NCBI RefSeq assembly: GCF_005869225.1 | Contig: NZ_SWFP01000001.1 | Location: 1,302,001-1,366,000, forward strand | Direction: 5' to 3' | DNA: 64,000 nt | From: Dyadobacter bucti | GTDB lineage: Bacteria; Bacteroidota; Bacteroidia; Cytophagales; Spirosomataceae | Shown here: positions 54,017 through 62,322 of the stretch, piece after piece | Position numbering within the stretch: position 1 is the stretch's first letter | Layout of the letters: every line of letters starts with the position of its first letter | The notes under the pieces: generated by a model | Told to the model about the DNA's origin: nothing | Database searches by the model: none | What the model saw: only the letters and a program-made list of their open reading frames with translations | Translations under genes and position numbers: made by a program

Positions 54017-57000
54017 TTAAAACGTAACGTTCATGCCCAGTGAAACCACCCGTTGCTGCGGGTAATTGAGCCCCGAGCTGACAATGTTCTCAGGATCGTA
54101 GTTGACGATTTTTGTCCATGTCAGCAGGTTTTGGCCAGAAACAAAAACCCGGGCGTTCTGCATACGTACCTTGCTCATCAGCTTCGCAGGAATGGAATAG
54201 GAAAGCATCGCACTTTTCAGTCTCAGGTAACCCGAATTCCTCATCCAGAAAGAAGACATCTGTGTGTTGTTAGTCGTAGGCGCGCTGGTGATCCGGGGAT
54301 TTAAAGCATTGGTATTTTCTGGCGTCCAGTAGTTCAGATTTTCTTTTACCGGAACAGTCCCTCCGTAAAAAGCCCAGGCGGAGTATAAGCTGGTGTAAAA
54401 ATTGGTTTTCGCCGCGCCCTGAAACAATACATCCAGAGCCAGTCCTTTGTAAGTAATATTAGGCATGAGCCCGTAAATAATCTGCGGCACATCCGGATTG
54501 CCGATCACCGTCTCATCGTCCGTATTGATCACGCCATCTTTGTTCATATCCTCATAACGGATGTCACCGGGAAGCACTTTCCCCCACGGCTGTACCGCAA
54601 TGCCTTCTTTCAAGGCGCCGGTTTCTGTGAAGTCATCCACCTGGAAGAAACCCAGTGAATGATAGCCAAACTGCGTACCGAGCGGCCTGCCCGTTCTTTT
54701 CCGGTTTGGATTACCAAAAGTAGAGGCGGTTTCAAAAACTTTCAGCAACGTATTCTTTGCGAATGTCAGATTGCCTGTCAGCGACACATGCAGGTCTTTG
54801 GTGACATTGTATTCGGTACCGATCGAAAGGTCGATCCCACGGTTTTCCATTACGCCCGCATTCACCTGGCTCAGCCCGATCCCGTATTCGGCCGGAACCG
54901 TTACGTCGGGCGTGGTCAGCATATTGGATCTTTTTTCATAGAAATAGTCCGCTTCGATCGTGACCAGACCTTTCCAGAGCGTTGCCTCTATGCCAATGTC
55001 GGTTTTCTTTGCTCTTTCCCAGGTAATGTTCGGATTGGACTCGGCACGCTCGCTGATCCCCTGAACTGCCTTGCCTCCAAGTACATAAGCCGGGCCGTAA
55101 ACGCCGTAAGTACTCAGGTACTGAAATGCGCTGCCGGCCAGTGCCCCTACTTCTCCATAAGATGCCCTGATTTTAAGATTATTGATCCAATTCACATTTC
55201 CTTTCATGAAATTCTCCTCAGAAATTCTCCAACCGAGCGAAAATGCCGGAAAAAAGCCAAACTTCTTGCCGGGCGCAAAGTAGTAGCTCCCGTCATACCG
55301 ACCGCTGGCTTCGAAGAGATATTTTCCGTCATAATCATATTGGGCACGATAAACCAGCCCCACCTGCCGGGCCCTGGAAGAACTTCCCGTGTTGGATATA
55401 TCCGCCTGGTTTGAGCTTCCCATATTCAGCTCGTCGATGGTAAGCCCGAAGTTTTTCCGCGTTGCGCCAAACGTAAGCTGATCATTTCCTTTAGCCTCAA
55501 AAAGACCCAGAAGACCAACATAATGTTTGCCAAATGAGCGGGCGTAGTTCAGGCTTCCCTGGAATGTGAGCTGCATCGCACGTATGTATCCTTCGGTCAG
55601 TTCGGCGGTGGCACGTTCGCCGTAAGAGACATTGTATTGACCTGGCGATGCCGGGTTCGGGGCCCAGATGGGGATCGGTGTGAGCCAGTTTTTATTAAAA
55701 GTCGCAGTTGGATCATAGGCTACCGAACCTTTGAGTTTCAACCCTTTTATAAAACTCAGATCCTGCTCAATGGAAAGCTGGGAGAAGATTTGTGTGGTAT
55801 TGATTTTGCGGTAACCGTCACTTTTTATCAATCCAGCCAGCAGGTTCCCGACCAGTCCATTGGGGTAAATCTGCGTCCAGGTTGGATTGGCATTGGTAAT
55901 GGTAATAAACATCCTGTCGGTGGTTGACGACGGATAATTGTTTTTTTGCTCCCGGCCTTTCAGCCCCAGTGAGATTTTGGTGGTTTTGGTAACCTGGGCA
56001 TCCAGACTGAAATTGAGGTTGAAACGATGCTGGTAAGTAGAGCCGAACAAACCCGCTTCATACTGATAGCCAAGGCTTCCGTAATATTGTACAAGATCGG
56101 TACCTCCCGAAATTTCCAGATTATGGCTCGTGAGGGCCGTATTTTTATTGACCAGGTCCCACGGACTATTGTTGGGAAAATTCACAGGATCAGAACCATC
56201 CCTGAATTTCTGAAGATCCTCGTCCGAGTATTTCGCCGGCAGGCCTTCGTTCCTGGAAGCCGCATTGAGCAGGGACGCATATTCGAATGAATTGGGATAT
56301 TTTGTCAGTACGGTCGGGTTTTGAAAACCCATGTAGCCGTTGTAAGTGAGTGCCGGAGAACCTGCTTTCCCTTTTTTAGTAGTAACCAATATTACCCCGT
56401 TTGCACCAGCCACACCATAGGGTGCCACTGCCGCCGCATCTTTTAAAACCGTGATACTTTCAACGGAATTGGGATCAAGATCCTGAAATGCCCGTGGGAT
56501 ATTGTCTACCACCAATAACGGCTGACTGTTCCCGGTCGTGGCGATACCCCTGATGTAGATACTGGATGCGTCCCTGCCCGGCTCGCCCGAACCCTGACGA
56601 AAAATAACGCCTGACATTCTTCCGCCCAGCCCGTTGCTCAGGTTCGTTATCGGTGTCGATGCAACCTCGCTGCCTGTCATAGAAGATATGGCAGCAGTTA
56701 CAGAAGTCTTTTTCTGTGTACCATATCCCACCACAACAAGCTCTTCCAATGCCTTCGTGTCAGGCAACAATACTACGTCCAGGGAAGTCTTATTTCCGAC
56801 AATTAGCTCTTGGGGTACGTACCCGACGAAGGAAAAAATAAGTGTAAGCGAGCCGCTTGCTCTTTCATTATCCGATATATCCAATGAATACTCGCCGTTT
56901 ACGTCGGTAACCGTGCCGCGCTGGCTGCCTTTGACCAGAATGCTCACACCCGGCAAAGCGCCTCCTTTTTCTTCGGTCACCTTGCCTTTTATAGGAACAT

Positions 57001-57439
57001 CTGCATCCTGCGGCTGCTTATCGGCACTTCCTGACTGGTGCGCTTCTTTCAATGCACTGATCAATATCCTTTTATCGATTTGCTTGAATGTCAGCCGATT
57101 GGGTGTCAGAAGCCTGGCAAGGAGTTTTTCAACGGTGATCTTTCCTTTGAGTTCCAGCTCACCGATATGCTTTACATCCTGTTTGCGGTACATAAACCGG
57201 AAAGGCGTCTGCTGCTCGATCTGGTGGAACACGTCAACGAGCGTTCCGTTTTTCAGCGCTATTTCCACCTCCGAGGTTTCCAGGTTCTGCCCTTTCAGGG
57301 AAGAAGCGCTCAGGAGCTGGGTAGTCGCCAAAACAGCCAGTGACAAAATCAGTGAAAGTTGCATAAGCTTCTTTAATTTTCTAACAGGAACGCGCCGGGC
57401 GAACACACCCGTAGCTTCTACAGTTGTAGAATTTTTCAT
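54017..57439 (-). CDS. SusC/RagA-family TonB-dependent transducer with STN domain, locus 3
   Basis: This is an outer-membrane transporter and signal transducer. The 1,140 residues have a long N-terminal segment before the signal core (LKKLMQLSLILSLAVLATTQL). The STN domain lies at about 58-125 (EIALKNGTLVDVFHQIEQQTPFRFMYRKQD, VEKLLARLLTPNRLTFKQID), a regulatory domain starts near 150 (IKGKVTEEKGGALPGVSIL), and the TonB box ELVVVGYGTQKK is at about 235. Next come the plug (LLVVDNIPRAFQDLDPNSVESITVLKDAAAVAPYGVAGANGVILVTTKKG) and the barrel ending VSLGMNVTF. It is paired with fecR/sigma upstream (171 bp gap with a promoter-like GTAACCTTTGCG at 57480-57469) and with susD downstream. Confidence 0.95.
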   Translation of the reverse strand: MKNSTTVEATGVFARRVPVRKLKKLMQLSLILSLAVLATTQLLSASSLKGQNLETSEVEIALKNGTLVDVFHQIEQQTPFRFMYRKQDVKHIGELELKGKITVEKLLARLLTPNRLTFKQIDKRILISALKEAHQSGSADKQPQDADVPIKGKVTEEKGGALPGVSILVKGSQRGTVTDVNGEYSLDISDNERASGSLTLIFSFVGYVPQELIVGNKTSLDVVLLPDTKALEELVVVGYGTQKKTSVTAAISSMTGSEVASTPITNLSNGLGGRMSGVIFRQGSGEPGRDASSIYIRGIATTGNSQPLLVVDNIPRAFQDLDPNSVESITVLKDAAAVAPYGVAGANGVILVTTKKGKAGSPALTYNGYMGFQNPTVLTKYPNSFEYASLLNAASRNEGLPAKYSDEDLQKFRDGSDPVNFPNNSPWDLVNKNTALTSHNLEISGGTDLVQYYGSLGYQYEAGLFGSTYQHRFNLNFSLDAQVTKTTKISLGLKGREQKNNYPSSTTDRMFITITNANPTWTQIYPNGLVGNLLAGLIKSDGYRKINTTQIFSQLSIEQDLSFIKGLKLKGSVAYDPTATFNKNWLTPIPIWAPNPASPGQYNVSYGERATAELTEGYIRAMQLTFQGSLNYARSFGKHYVGLLGLFEAKGNDQLTFGATRKNFGLTIDELNMGSSNQADISNTGSSSRARQVGLVYRAQYDYDGKYLFEASGRYDGSYYFAPGKKFGFFPAFSLGWRISEENFMKGNVNWINNLKIRASYGEVGALAGSAFQYLSTYGVYGPAYVLGGKAVQGISERAESNPNITWERAKKTDIGIEATLWKGLVTIEADYFYEKRSNMLTTPDVTVPAEYGIGLSQVNAGVMENRGIDLSIGTEYNVTKDLHVSLTGNLTFAKNTLLKVFETASTFGNPNRKRTGRPLGTQFGYHSLGFFQVDDFTETGALKEGIAVQPWGKVLPGDIRYEDMNKDGVINTDDETVIGNPDVPQIIYGLMPNITYKGLALDVLFQGAAKTNFYTSLYSAWAFYGGTVPVKENLNYWTPENTNALNPRITSAPTTNNTQMSSFWMRNSGYLRLKSAMLSYSIPAKLMSKVRMQNARVFVSGQNLLTWTKIVNYDPENIVSSGLNYPQQRVVSLGMNVTF

Positions 57440-57610
57440 ATTTTTGACATGTTTTTAAGTGAAAATCCCGCAAAGGTTACTTGATCTTTTAAACACAGCC
57501 GCTTCGTATCCGAACCGGCGCCGGTGCTGCAGAGTTGTTTTCATACTTCCAATATGACGACAGTTTGCAGCACTTTTTTATGGAGTATAATTGTGCATGG
57601 CGAATAGGGT

Positions 57611-58594
57611 TTAGTTGGGTGAAATAATGACTTCTTTCTTCTCGGGATCCAGCTCATACCTGGCGTCGTTGAACTCGGTAATGCTTTTCAATACACTTTC
57701 AAGGTTTTCGTCTTTTCCAAAAGTTGTGGTGAAACGTTGTGTTTTCAGCCTTTCCCCGTTGATCCGGATTTTCACGCCGAAGCGCTCTTCGATCAGCCGG
57801 GAAGCATTGGAGACCGTCACGTCGTCAAACAAAAGGTCCTCCATTTTCCATTCAACCGTTTTTTCAGCATTTACCTTTTGCTGCACGGCTTCCTGTTTCA
57901 CGGTACTGTAAGTGATCTGCTGATCGGGTGTCAGGGTGCCGAAAGTTTTATTCTGGTCGCTTACTTTTACCCTTCCGCGGGTAACGGTTACCGTTATACT
58001 TTCATCTCCGGGCAGCGCCCTGATGTTGAATGCGGTGCCCAGTACCGTCGTCGATAATTTGCCTGCGTGCACGATGAACGGCTTTGCAGGATTACGCTGT
58101 ATGTCGAAATACCCTTCCCCCGAAAGGTATACCTCCCGCTTTTTCTTATCGTCAAATGAATTGGGATAATCGATTTTACTGCCTGCGGTAAGGATCACCG
58201 TGCTACCGTCGGGAAGCTGTACAAAATTATTGGGTTGATTGGCCTCCTTCTTATTCTTTGCATATACTATCTCAGGCTCTGTTTTTTCATGCGTTCTCAA
58301 AAAAAGAAAAGCAGAAACAAGCAATACAAGTGCAGCCGCGGCATAGGCCGACCATACCGGTAATTTACGTTCAGCCACCGCAAAACGGACCTCCGCTTTT
58401 TCAGGTGTGTGTTCGTCGATATATTGTTTGATTTCCAGCTCCAGTTTTTCCTGGTCGCTTTCCGACAAGCTATCCAGGATGTCAGGCTGAATTTCAAATG
58501 CATTGTAATAGGCTTTAATCAGGTCGGTTTCCTCCTTGGTGGCTCTCCCCGTCCGGTATTTTTCCAGAATCTTTAAAAATTGTTCTTGCTGCAT
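57611..58594 (-). CDS. FecR-family anti-sigma factor, locus 3
   Basis: This is an inner-membrane anti-sigma factor between the sigma gene and the STN-type susC. The 327 residues comprise a cytoplasmic N-terminal about 75, a TM span near 80-98 (WSAYAAAALVLLVSAFLFL), and a FecR domain with FVQLPDGSTVILTAGSKIDYP, REVYLSGEGYFDIQ, FIVHAGKLSTTVLGTAFNI and ITVTVTRGRVKVSDQ. A C-terminal DUF4974-type domain follows (LLFDDVTVSNASRLIEERFGVKIRI, ESVLKSITEFNDARYEL). It lies 132 bp after the sigma gene. Confidence 0.93.
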   Translation of the reverse strand: MQQEQFLKILEKYRTGRATKEETDLIKAYYNAFEIQPDILDSLSESDQEKLELEIKQYIDEHTPEKAEVRFAVAERKLPVWSAYAAAALVLLVSAFLFLRTHEKTEPEIVYAKNKKEANQPNNFVQLPDGSTVILTAGSKIDYPNSFDDKKKREVYLSGEGYFDIQRNPAKPFIVHAGKLSTTVLGTAFNIRALPGDESITVTVTRGRVKVSDQNKTFGTLTPDQQITYSTVKQEAVQQKVNAEKTVEWKMEDLLFDDVTVSNASRLIEERFGVKIRINGERLKTQRFTTTFGKDENLESVLKSITEFNDARYELDPEKKEVIISPN

Positions 58595-58726
58595 GTCAGG
58601 GCTTTTGATCCTTTGAACATTCTGATAATACCAATAGAAATAACTGATGTTAACTGTATGTTCTGAAAAACCAAAATCCGCCCACGCGGAAAAGAACTTT
58701 TTTTTATTTTTTTGAAAAAACGCCTC

Positions 58727-59317
58727 TCAGGCCACAAAAGAAAAGGAGGATATGCAAACCACTGTCATCAGCAACGCCGTTTTCAGCTTCGTCAAAGCCC
58801 TGCCAAGCTGGTTACGGACCGTTTTCGGGGAAACATTCAGCTTATCGGCGATTTCATCGCTGGAAAGCTCGTAATCGTAGCGCATACGGAAAATAACCTG
58901 CTGCTGCTGAGGCAATTGTTCTACCACAGATTCAAAAGCCAAGCGCAGTTCATTGTACCGGATCAATGCGTCGGCATCATCCCTGCGGCTTTCCAGTTGT
59001 ACAAGCAGGTCGGGGATCGGCACAAATTTCTTCTCGCTCTCCATCCATTTCAACACATTGTTCCGGACAGCGACGTAGAGGTAGGCAGACAGGTTGTCGA
59101 TAGCGGGAGCCGAAGAGCGCGACGTCTGCTGCGTCCAGAACTGGATAAATACATCCTGTGCGATATCCTTGGCCTGATCGTAATTTTCCAGCCGCTTATA
59201 GGCGGCATTGTACACAAACCTCCAGTGTTTCCGGTACAACGCGTCAAAAGCCTCCCTGTTTCCCTCACGGATTTGAAGCATCAGCAAGCTGTCCTCTGCG
59301 GCGGATATCTCCCTCAT
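58727..59317 (-). CDS. ECF-type RNA polymerase sigma-70 factor, locus 3
   Basis: This is the ECF sigma factor that should switch on the 12-kb downstream operon when SusC3 binds its substrate. The 196 residues include region 2 (AFDALYRKHWRFVYNAAYKRL, AKDIAQDVFIQFWTQQ, LSAYLYVAVRNNVLKWME), region 4 (QLPQQQQVIFRMRYDYELSSDEIADKLNVSPKTVRNQLGRALTKLK) and a hydrophobic C-terminal tail (LLMTVVCISSFSFVA). It is preceded by the best two-element promoter in the window (59354-59385). Confidence 0.94.
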   Translation of the reverse strand: MREISAAEDSLLMLQIREGNREAFDALYRKHWRFVYNAAYKRLENYDQAKDIAQDVFIQFWTQQTSRSSAPAIDNLSAYLYVAVRNNVLKWMESEKKFVPIPDLLVQLESRRDDADALIRYNELRLAFESVVEQLPQQQQVIFRMRYDYELSSDEIADKLNVSPKTVRNQLGRALTKLKTALLMTVVCISSFSFVA

Positions 59318-59353
59318 TGTTTTTCGGCTTTAACCTTCGGTGGAAAATTATCC

Positions 59354-59385
59354 TAAAAGTATTGTGCGAAGATAAGCAAAGCAAA
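59354..59385 (-). promoter_or_regulatory. Candidate promoter for the locus 3 sigma gene (TTTG-N20-TACTTTTA)
   Basis: On the minus strand TTTG (59385-59382) is followed after 20 bp by TACTTTTA (59361-59354), seven of eight positions of TAnnTTTG. Spacing is right for a Bacteroidota primary-sigma promoter. The sigma gene starts 37 bp downstream. Confidence 0.45.
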
Positions 59386-59516
59386 TTCTATGAAAATTAT
59401 ATTTGAAAGAATTAAATTGGGTGAATGCGGGTGTTGGGGATTTATTTATAGTTTAAACGAGAAAGCTTCGGCCACGCTCCCGGACCTCAACTTCGCCAGT
59501 CAGACGAGATGGGAGT

Positions 59517-60560
59517 TCACGGAAGATTCTTTTGTTTTTTCACCGCATTTAATTCATTCAGTACCAATGTTTGCAATTCCTCCTTGGGCAACAAAAGTTG
59601 ATATTCAGCTACGCCTATGGGTTTGTTGATGTCTTGCAGGGCTATTTCAACATCAAGATGGTCTTTGTCCGCACAGAGAATGATGCCTATGGATGGATTT
59701 TCGTTTTCGCTCTTTTCAAGGCGATCTAGTAAGGAAAGGTAGAGATTCATTTTACCTACAAATTCCGCCTTAAAATTTCCAATTTTCAATTCGATCGCCA
59801 CCAGGGAACGTAAACCTCTGTGAAAGAAAAGCATGTCTACGAAATATTCCTTGTTATTGTATTCCAGTCGATATTGGTTACCGATAAAACTGAAACCTTT
59901 GCCCAACTCCAATATAAAAGCCCTGATTTTGGCGATAAGCCTGTTTTCGAGCTCTAACTCTTTGACGGGTTCGGTAATGCCCAAAAATCCCAGATTGTAT
60001 GTGCTTTTGAATACTTCATTGACATAGTCAGCATGTTCAGTAGGCAGCGTTTGGTCGAAATTGTGTGTTTTGATTTGATTTTGGACCTGGCTGTAATTGT
60101 CCATTTTGATGGCATTCAGCAATAAGTCTCTCGACCAACCTTTTGTCAGGGTTTCATTTGCATAAAATTCAATTTTCGAATCATCGTTTAATTTATTGAT
60201 TAATAGCAAATTATGCCCCCAAGGCAAAACTGCGACAGCCTGTCGCAGTTTTGCCTCTGCCTGATAATATCGCTCATAAAAGCGCTTCATATCCCATAAG
60301 TTGCGCGGAGACAACCCCATATCCGGAAACTCGGTTTTCAGGTCGATCGATAATTGTTTCACAACACCGCTGCCGTAGCCTTCTTCCAATTGTCTCTCAA
60401 AGAGCAATCTTCCTAAATTCCAATAAACGGATTGGGTGCTGCTACTTATTTGCTTGGCAATCAGAACACGGGCTGTGCGAATTTGGTTAATCGCCTGGCT
60501 TAGTATTTCTCCATACTCCAAGTCGTCTAAGTGCGATAGTGCTCCTTTTTTCTCTTTCAT
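59517..60560 (-). CDS. DUF1016/YhcG-like PDDEXK nuclease family protein
   Basis: The ATG at 60560 gives 347 residues (MKEKKGALSHLDDLEYGEIL). The N-terminal domain shows the DUF1016_N pattern (INQIRTARVLIAKQISSSTQSVYWNLGRLLFERQLEEGYG, LSIDLKTEFPDMGLSPRNLWDMKRFYERY, LPWGHNLLLINKL). The C-terminal domain is the PDDEXK nuclease-like part (FSFIGNQYRLEYNNKEYFVDMLFFHRGLRSLVAIELKIG, with the D...ExK motif, then GKMNLYLSLLD). Relatives often occur beside type I restriction systems or as solitary genes. None of the flanking genes here is restriction-related. A 35-bp palindrome lies inside the coding region just before LPWGHN (see the repeat entry). Codon use is AT-rich relative to locus 3, in keeping with a mobile history. 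Confidence 0.9.
   Translation of the reverse strand: MKEKKGALSHLDDLEYGEILSQAINQIRTARVLIAKQISSSTQSVYWNLGRLLFERQLEEGYGSGVVKQLSIDLKTEFPDMGLSPRNLWDMKRFYERYYQAEAKLRQAVAVLPWGHNLLLINKLNDDSKIEFYANETLTKGWSRDLLLNAIKMDNYSQVQNQIKTHNFDQTLPTEHADYVNEVFKSTYNLGFLGITEPVKELELENRLIAKIRAFILELGKGFSFIGNQYRLEYNNKEYFVDMLFFHRGLRSLVAIELKIGNFKAEFVGKMNLYLSLLDRLEKSENENPSIGIILCADKDHLDVEIALQDINKPIGVAEYQLLLPKEELQTLVLNELNAVKKQKNLP
60222..60256. repeat. Perfect 17-bp inverted repeat with 1-bp centre, inside the DUF1016 gene
   Basis: The arms are AGGCAAAACTGCGACAG (60222-60238) and CTGTCGCAGTTTTGCCT (60240-60256), separated by a single C. Read on the coding (minus) strand it encodes EAKLRQAVAVLP, just before the conserved WGHN motif. 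Such a long perfect palindrome is very unlikely to arise from codon choice alone. It looks like a REP- or MITE-like element that inserted in frame, or a structural site kept by selection. Confidence 0.9.
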
Positions 60561-60751
60561 TATGATCAACTGCAAAATCTGACATAAGTATAACTTGCAA
60601 AAAACACTTTTTTTAGCATTCATCAAAAAAAGGACTGCCAACCAACAGTCAAATTCCCCCCGATATCACCACTATAAAAACTTGATTAATACACTTTTTC
60701 AAATCATTTTTTATGTTTATATTGGTTACATCATATCATCGCCACTAGCAC

Positions 60752-61288
60752 ATGAAACTGATACTGACATTGGCCATACTGGGCCTCGCGCTGGTTTCCC
60801 GAGCGCAGGGCGTTGTGGTCAATCCGGACGGGACACATTCTCATATCGTCAATAACGGCAGTACGTCCCTCATTGTGAACCCGAATGGAACGCATTCCAC
60901 CGCTTTCAACAATGGCAACACGTCGATCATCGTGAATCCGAACGGGACGCATTCCACTGCTTTTCACAATGGCAATACGTCGACCATCGTGAACCCTAAC
61001 GGCACACATTCCACCGCTTTCCGCAATGGTAACACTTCGGTCGTTTTTAATCCCAATGGAACCACGTCCACGGTGTTTCACAACGACCCCGTCCGGGAAG
61101 AAGAAGAAACTGATTCCCCGCGCAGGCCATCCTATTCCTTCGCCCGTCCTTGGGGAAGAGGCCCCGTAGTTCCCGAGGCTGCTATTGTCGATCTGTCCCA
61201 CTGGAAATCCGGACCTGTTATCTGGTTAATGTTAAAAAAGCCAGGCGTTAAAAAAAAATTGCAAGTCTCGTGTTCATCTGAGCCATAA
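60752..61288 (+). CDS. Secreted protein with 19-residue tandem repeats
   Basis: I do not recognise a named family. The 178-residue protein has a signal peptide (MKLILTLAILGLALVSRAQ). Residues 23-98 are four near-identical 19-residue units of the type VNPNGTHSTAFNNGNTSII, and residues 99-111 are a partial fifth (FNPNGTTSTVFHND). The N-P-N-G-T and N-N-G-N-T-S turns separated by short beta stretches suggest a beta-solenoid or beta-roll, as in some surface or ice-binding proteins. That is inference from periodicity. The last about 65 residues are charged and Pro-rich, unlike the rest, and could include a frame-shifted tail. The gene stands alone between the DUF1016 gene and the aldo/keto reductase gene. 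Confidence 0.75.
   Translation: MKLILTLAILGLALVSRAQGVVVNPDGTHSHIVNNGSTSLIVNPNGTHSTAFNNGNTSIIVNPNGTHSTAFHNGNTSTIVNPNGTHSTAFRNGNTSVVFNPNGTTSTVFHNDPVREEEETDSPRRPSYSFARPWGRGPVVPEAAIVDLSHWKSGPVIWLMLKKPGVKKKLQVSCSSEP
60818..61084 (+). repeat. 57-bp tandem repeat, about 4.7 copies, within the secreted repeat protein gene
   Basis: Each unit is 57 bp (19 codons) and begins with GTnAAyCCnrAyGG. Units start at 60818, 60875, 60932 and 60989, with a partial unit from 61046. Copies two to four are the most alike at the DNA level, which suggests recent expansion by recombination or slippage. Confidence 0.85.
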
Positions 61289-61350
61289 GGACTAATTATT
61301 TGAGCCGTAGGAGCAACTTACGACATGGTATGAAGGTTGACCTTTGTATC

Positions 61351-62322
61351 ATGAAAAACTTCAAAACAATTCAGTTGGGCCACAGCGGCCCGTTCGTGTC
61401 CAAACTTGGTTTGGGCTGTATGCGTATGTCTTCGATATGGGGCGGCAATACACCAGATGAAACAGAAAGCATTGCTACAATCCATGAAGCCCTGGACAGC
61501 GGAATTAATTTTTTGAACACCGGAGACTTTTATGGTGCGGGTCATAATGAAATGCTGGTAGGTAAGGCCATTAAAGGAAGGCGCGACGATGCATTCATCA
61601 GCGTGAAATTCGGCGCTATCTTTCACAACGGCCAGTGGCTGGGGCTGGATCTGCGCCCCATTGCGATCAAAAATTTCGTCAACTACTCGCTGAACCGTTT
61701 GGGTATTGAAACGATTGACTTGTACCAGCCCAGCAGAATGGATGACAGCGTACCAGTAGAAGACATTATCGGAACAGTTGCCGATTTGATCAAAGAAGGT
61801 AAGGTGCGTCACATCGGTGTATCTGAAATCACAGCTGAGCAACTTCGCAAAGCCAACGACATTCACCCGATAAGCGCGCTTGAAATCGGCTATTCGCTGG
61901 CTGATCGTCAGATAGAAAGCGAACTGCTGCCAACGGCAAAGGAGTTGAGCATTGGCGTAATCGCCTTCGCGAACACTGCGGAAGGCTTGTTGACCGGCGA
62001 ACTAAAAGCTCCACTTCCAGAAAACGATTACCGGAACCATTTCTCCCGTTTTAAAGGTGAAAACTTGATTAACAACCTGGAAAAAGTAGAAGTATTAAAG
62101 CAAGTGGCCAGCGATAAAGGTGTCACGCCAGCGCAGCTCGCCATCGCGTGGGTGAATGCACAGGGTGAGCAAATTATGCCTTTGGTTAGCATGAGCCGCA
62201 GGTCGCGTCTGCCGGAGAACATCGCAGCCATGCATATTGAATTTACACCGGAAGAAATGAACACCTTAAACATTACTTTTGCAATCGGCGCTATACATGG
62301 CGGTACCTACTTACAACGCTAA
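61351..62322 (+). CDS. Aldo/keto reductase
   Basis: This is an NADPH-dependent oxidoreductase with a TIM-barrel fold. I chose the ATG at 61351 (MKNFKTIQLGHSGPFVSKLG), because the longer frame starts with TTG and adds an odd N-terminus. The 323 residues show LGLGCMRMSSIWGG, NFLNTGDFYGAGHNEMLVGKAIKG and SVKFGA. Catalytic Asp59, Tyr61 and Lys86 are present, but the usual catalytic His in the Q-x-H-R position is Ser128 (QPSRMDD). A subfamily with QPAR/QPSR at this site is common, so this may not abolish activity but implies different chemistry. Cofactor-site residues near GVSEI and MPLVSMSRRSRLPEN are present. The AraC-type regulator gene starts on the next base. Confidence 0.92.
   Translation: MKNFKTIQLGHSGPFVSKLGLGCMRMSSIWGGNTPDETESIATIHEALDSGINFLNTGDFYGAGHNEMLVGKAIKGRRDDAFISVKFGAIFHNGQWLGLDLRPIAIKNFVNYSLNRLGIETIDLYQPSRMDDSVPVEDIIGTVADLIKEGKVRHIGVSEITAEQLRKANDIHPISALEIGYSLADRQIESELLPTAKELSIGVIAFANTAEGLLTGELKAPLPENDYRNHFSRFKGENLINNLEKVEVLKQVASDKGVTPAQLAIAWVNAQGEQIMPLVSMSRRSRLPENIAAMHIEFTPEEMNTLNITFAIGAIHGGTYLQR

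Noticed and set aside
59517..60560. DUF1016 gene as part of a restriction-modification or defence island
   Set aside because: No hsd, methylase, toxin or integrase genes flank it within the window; it appears to be solitary.
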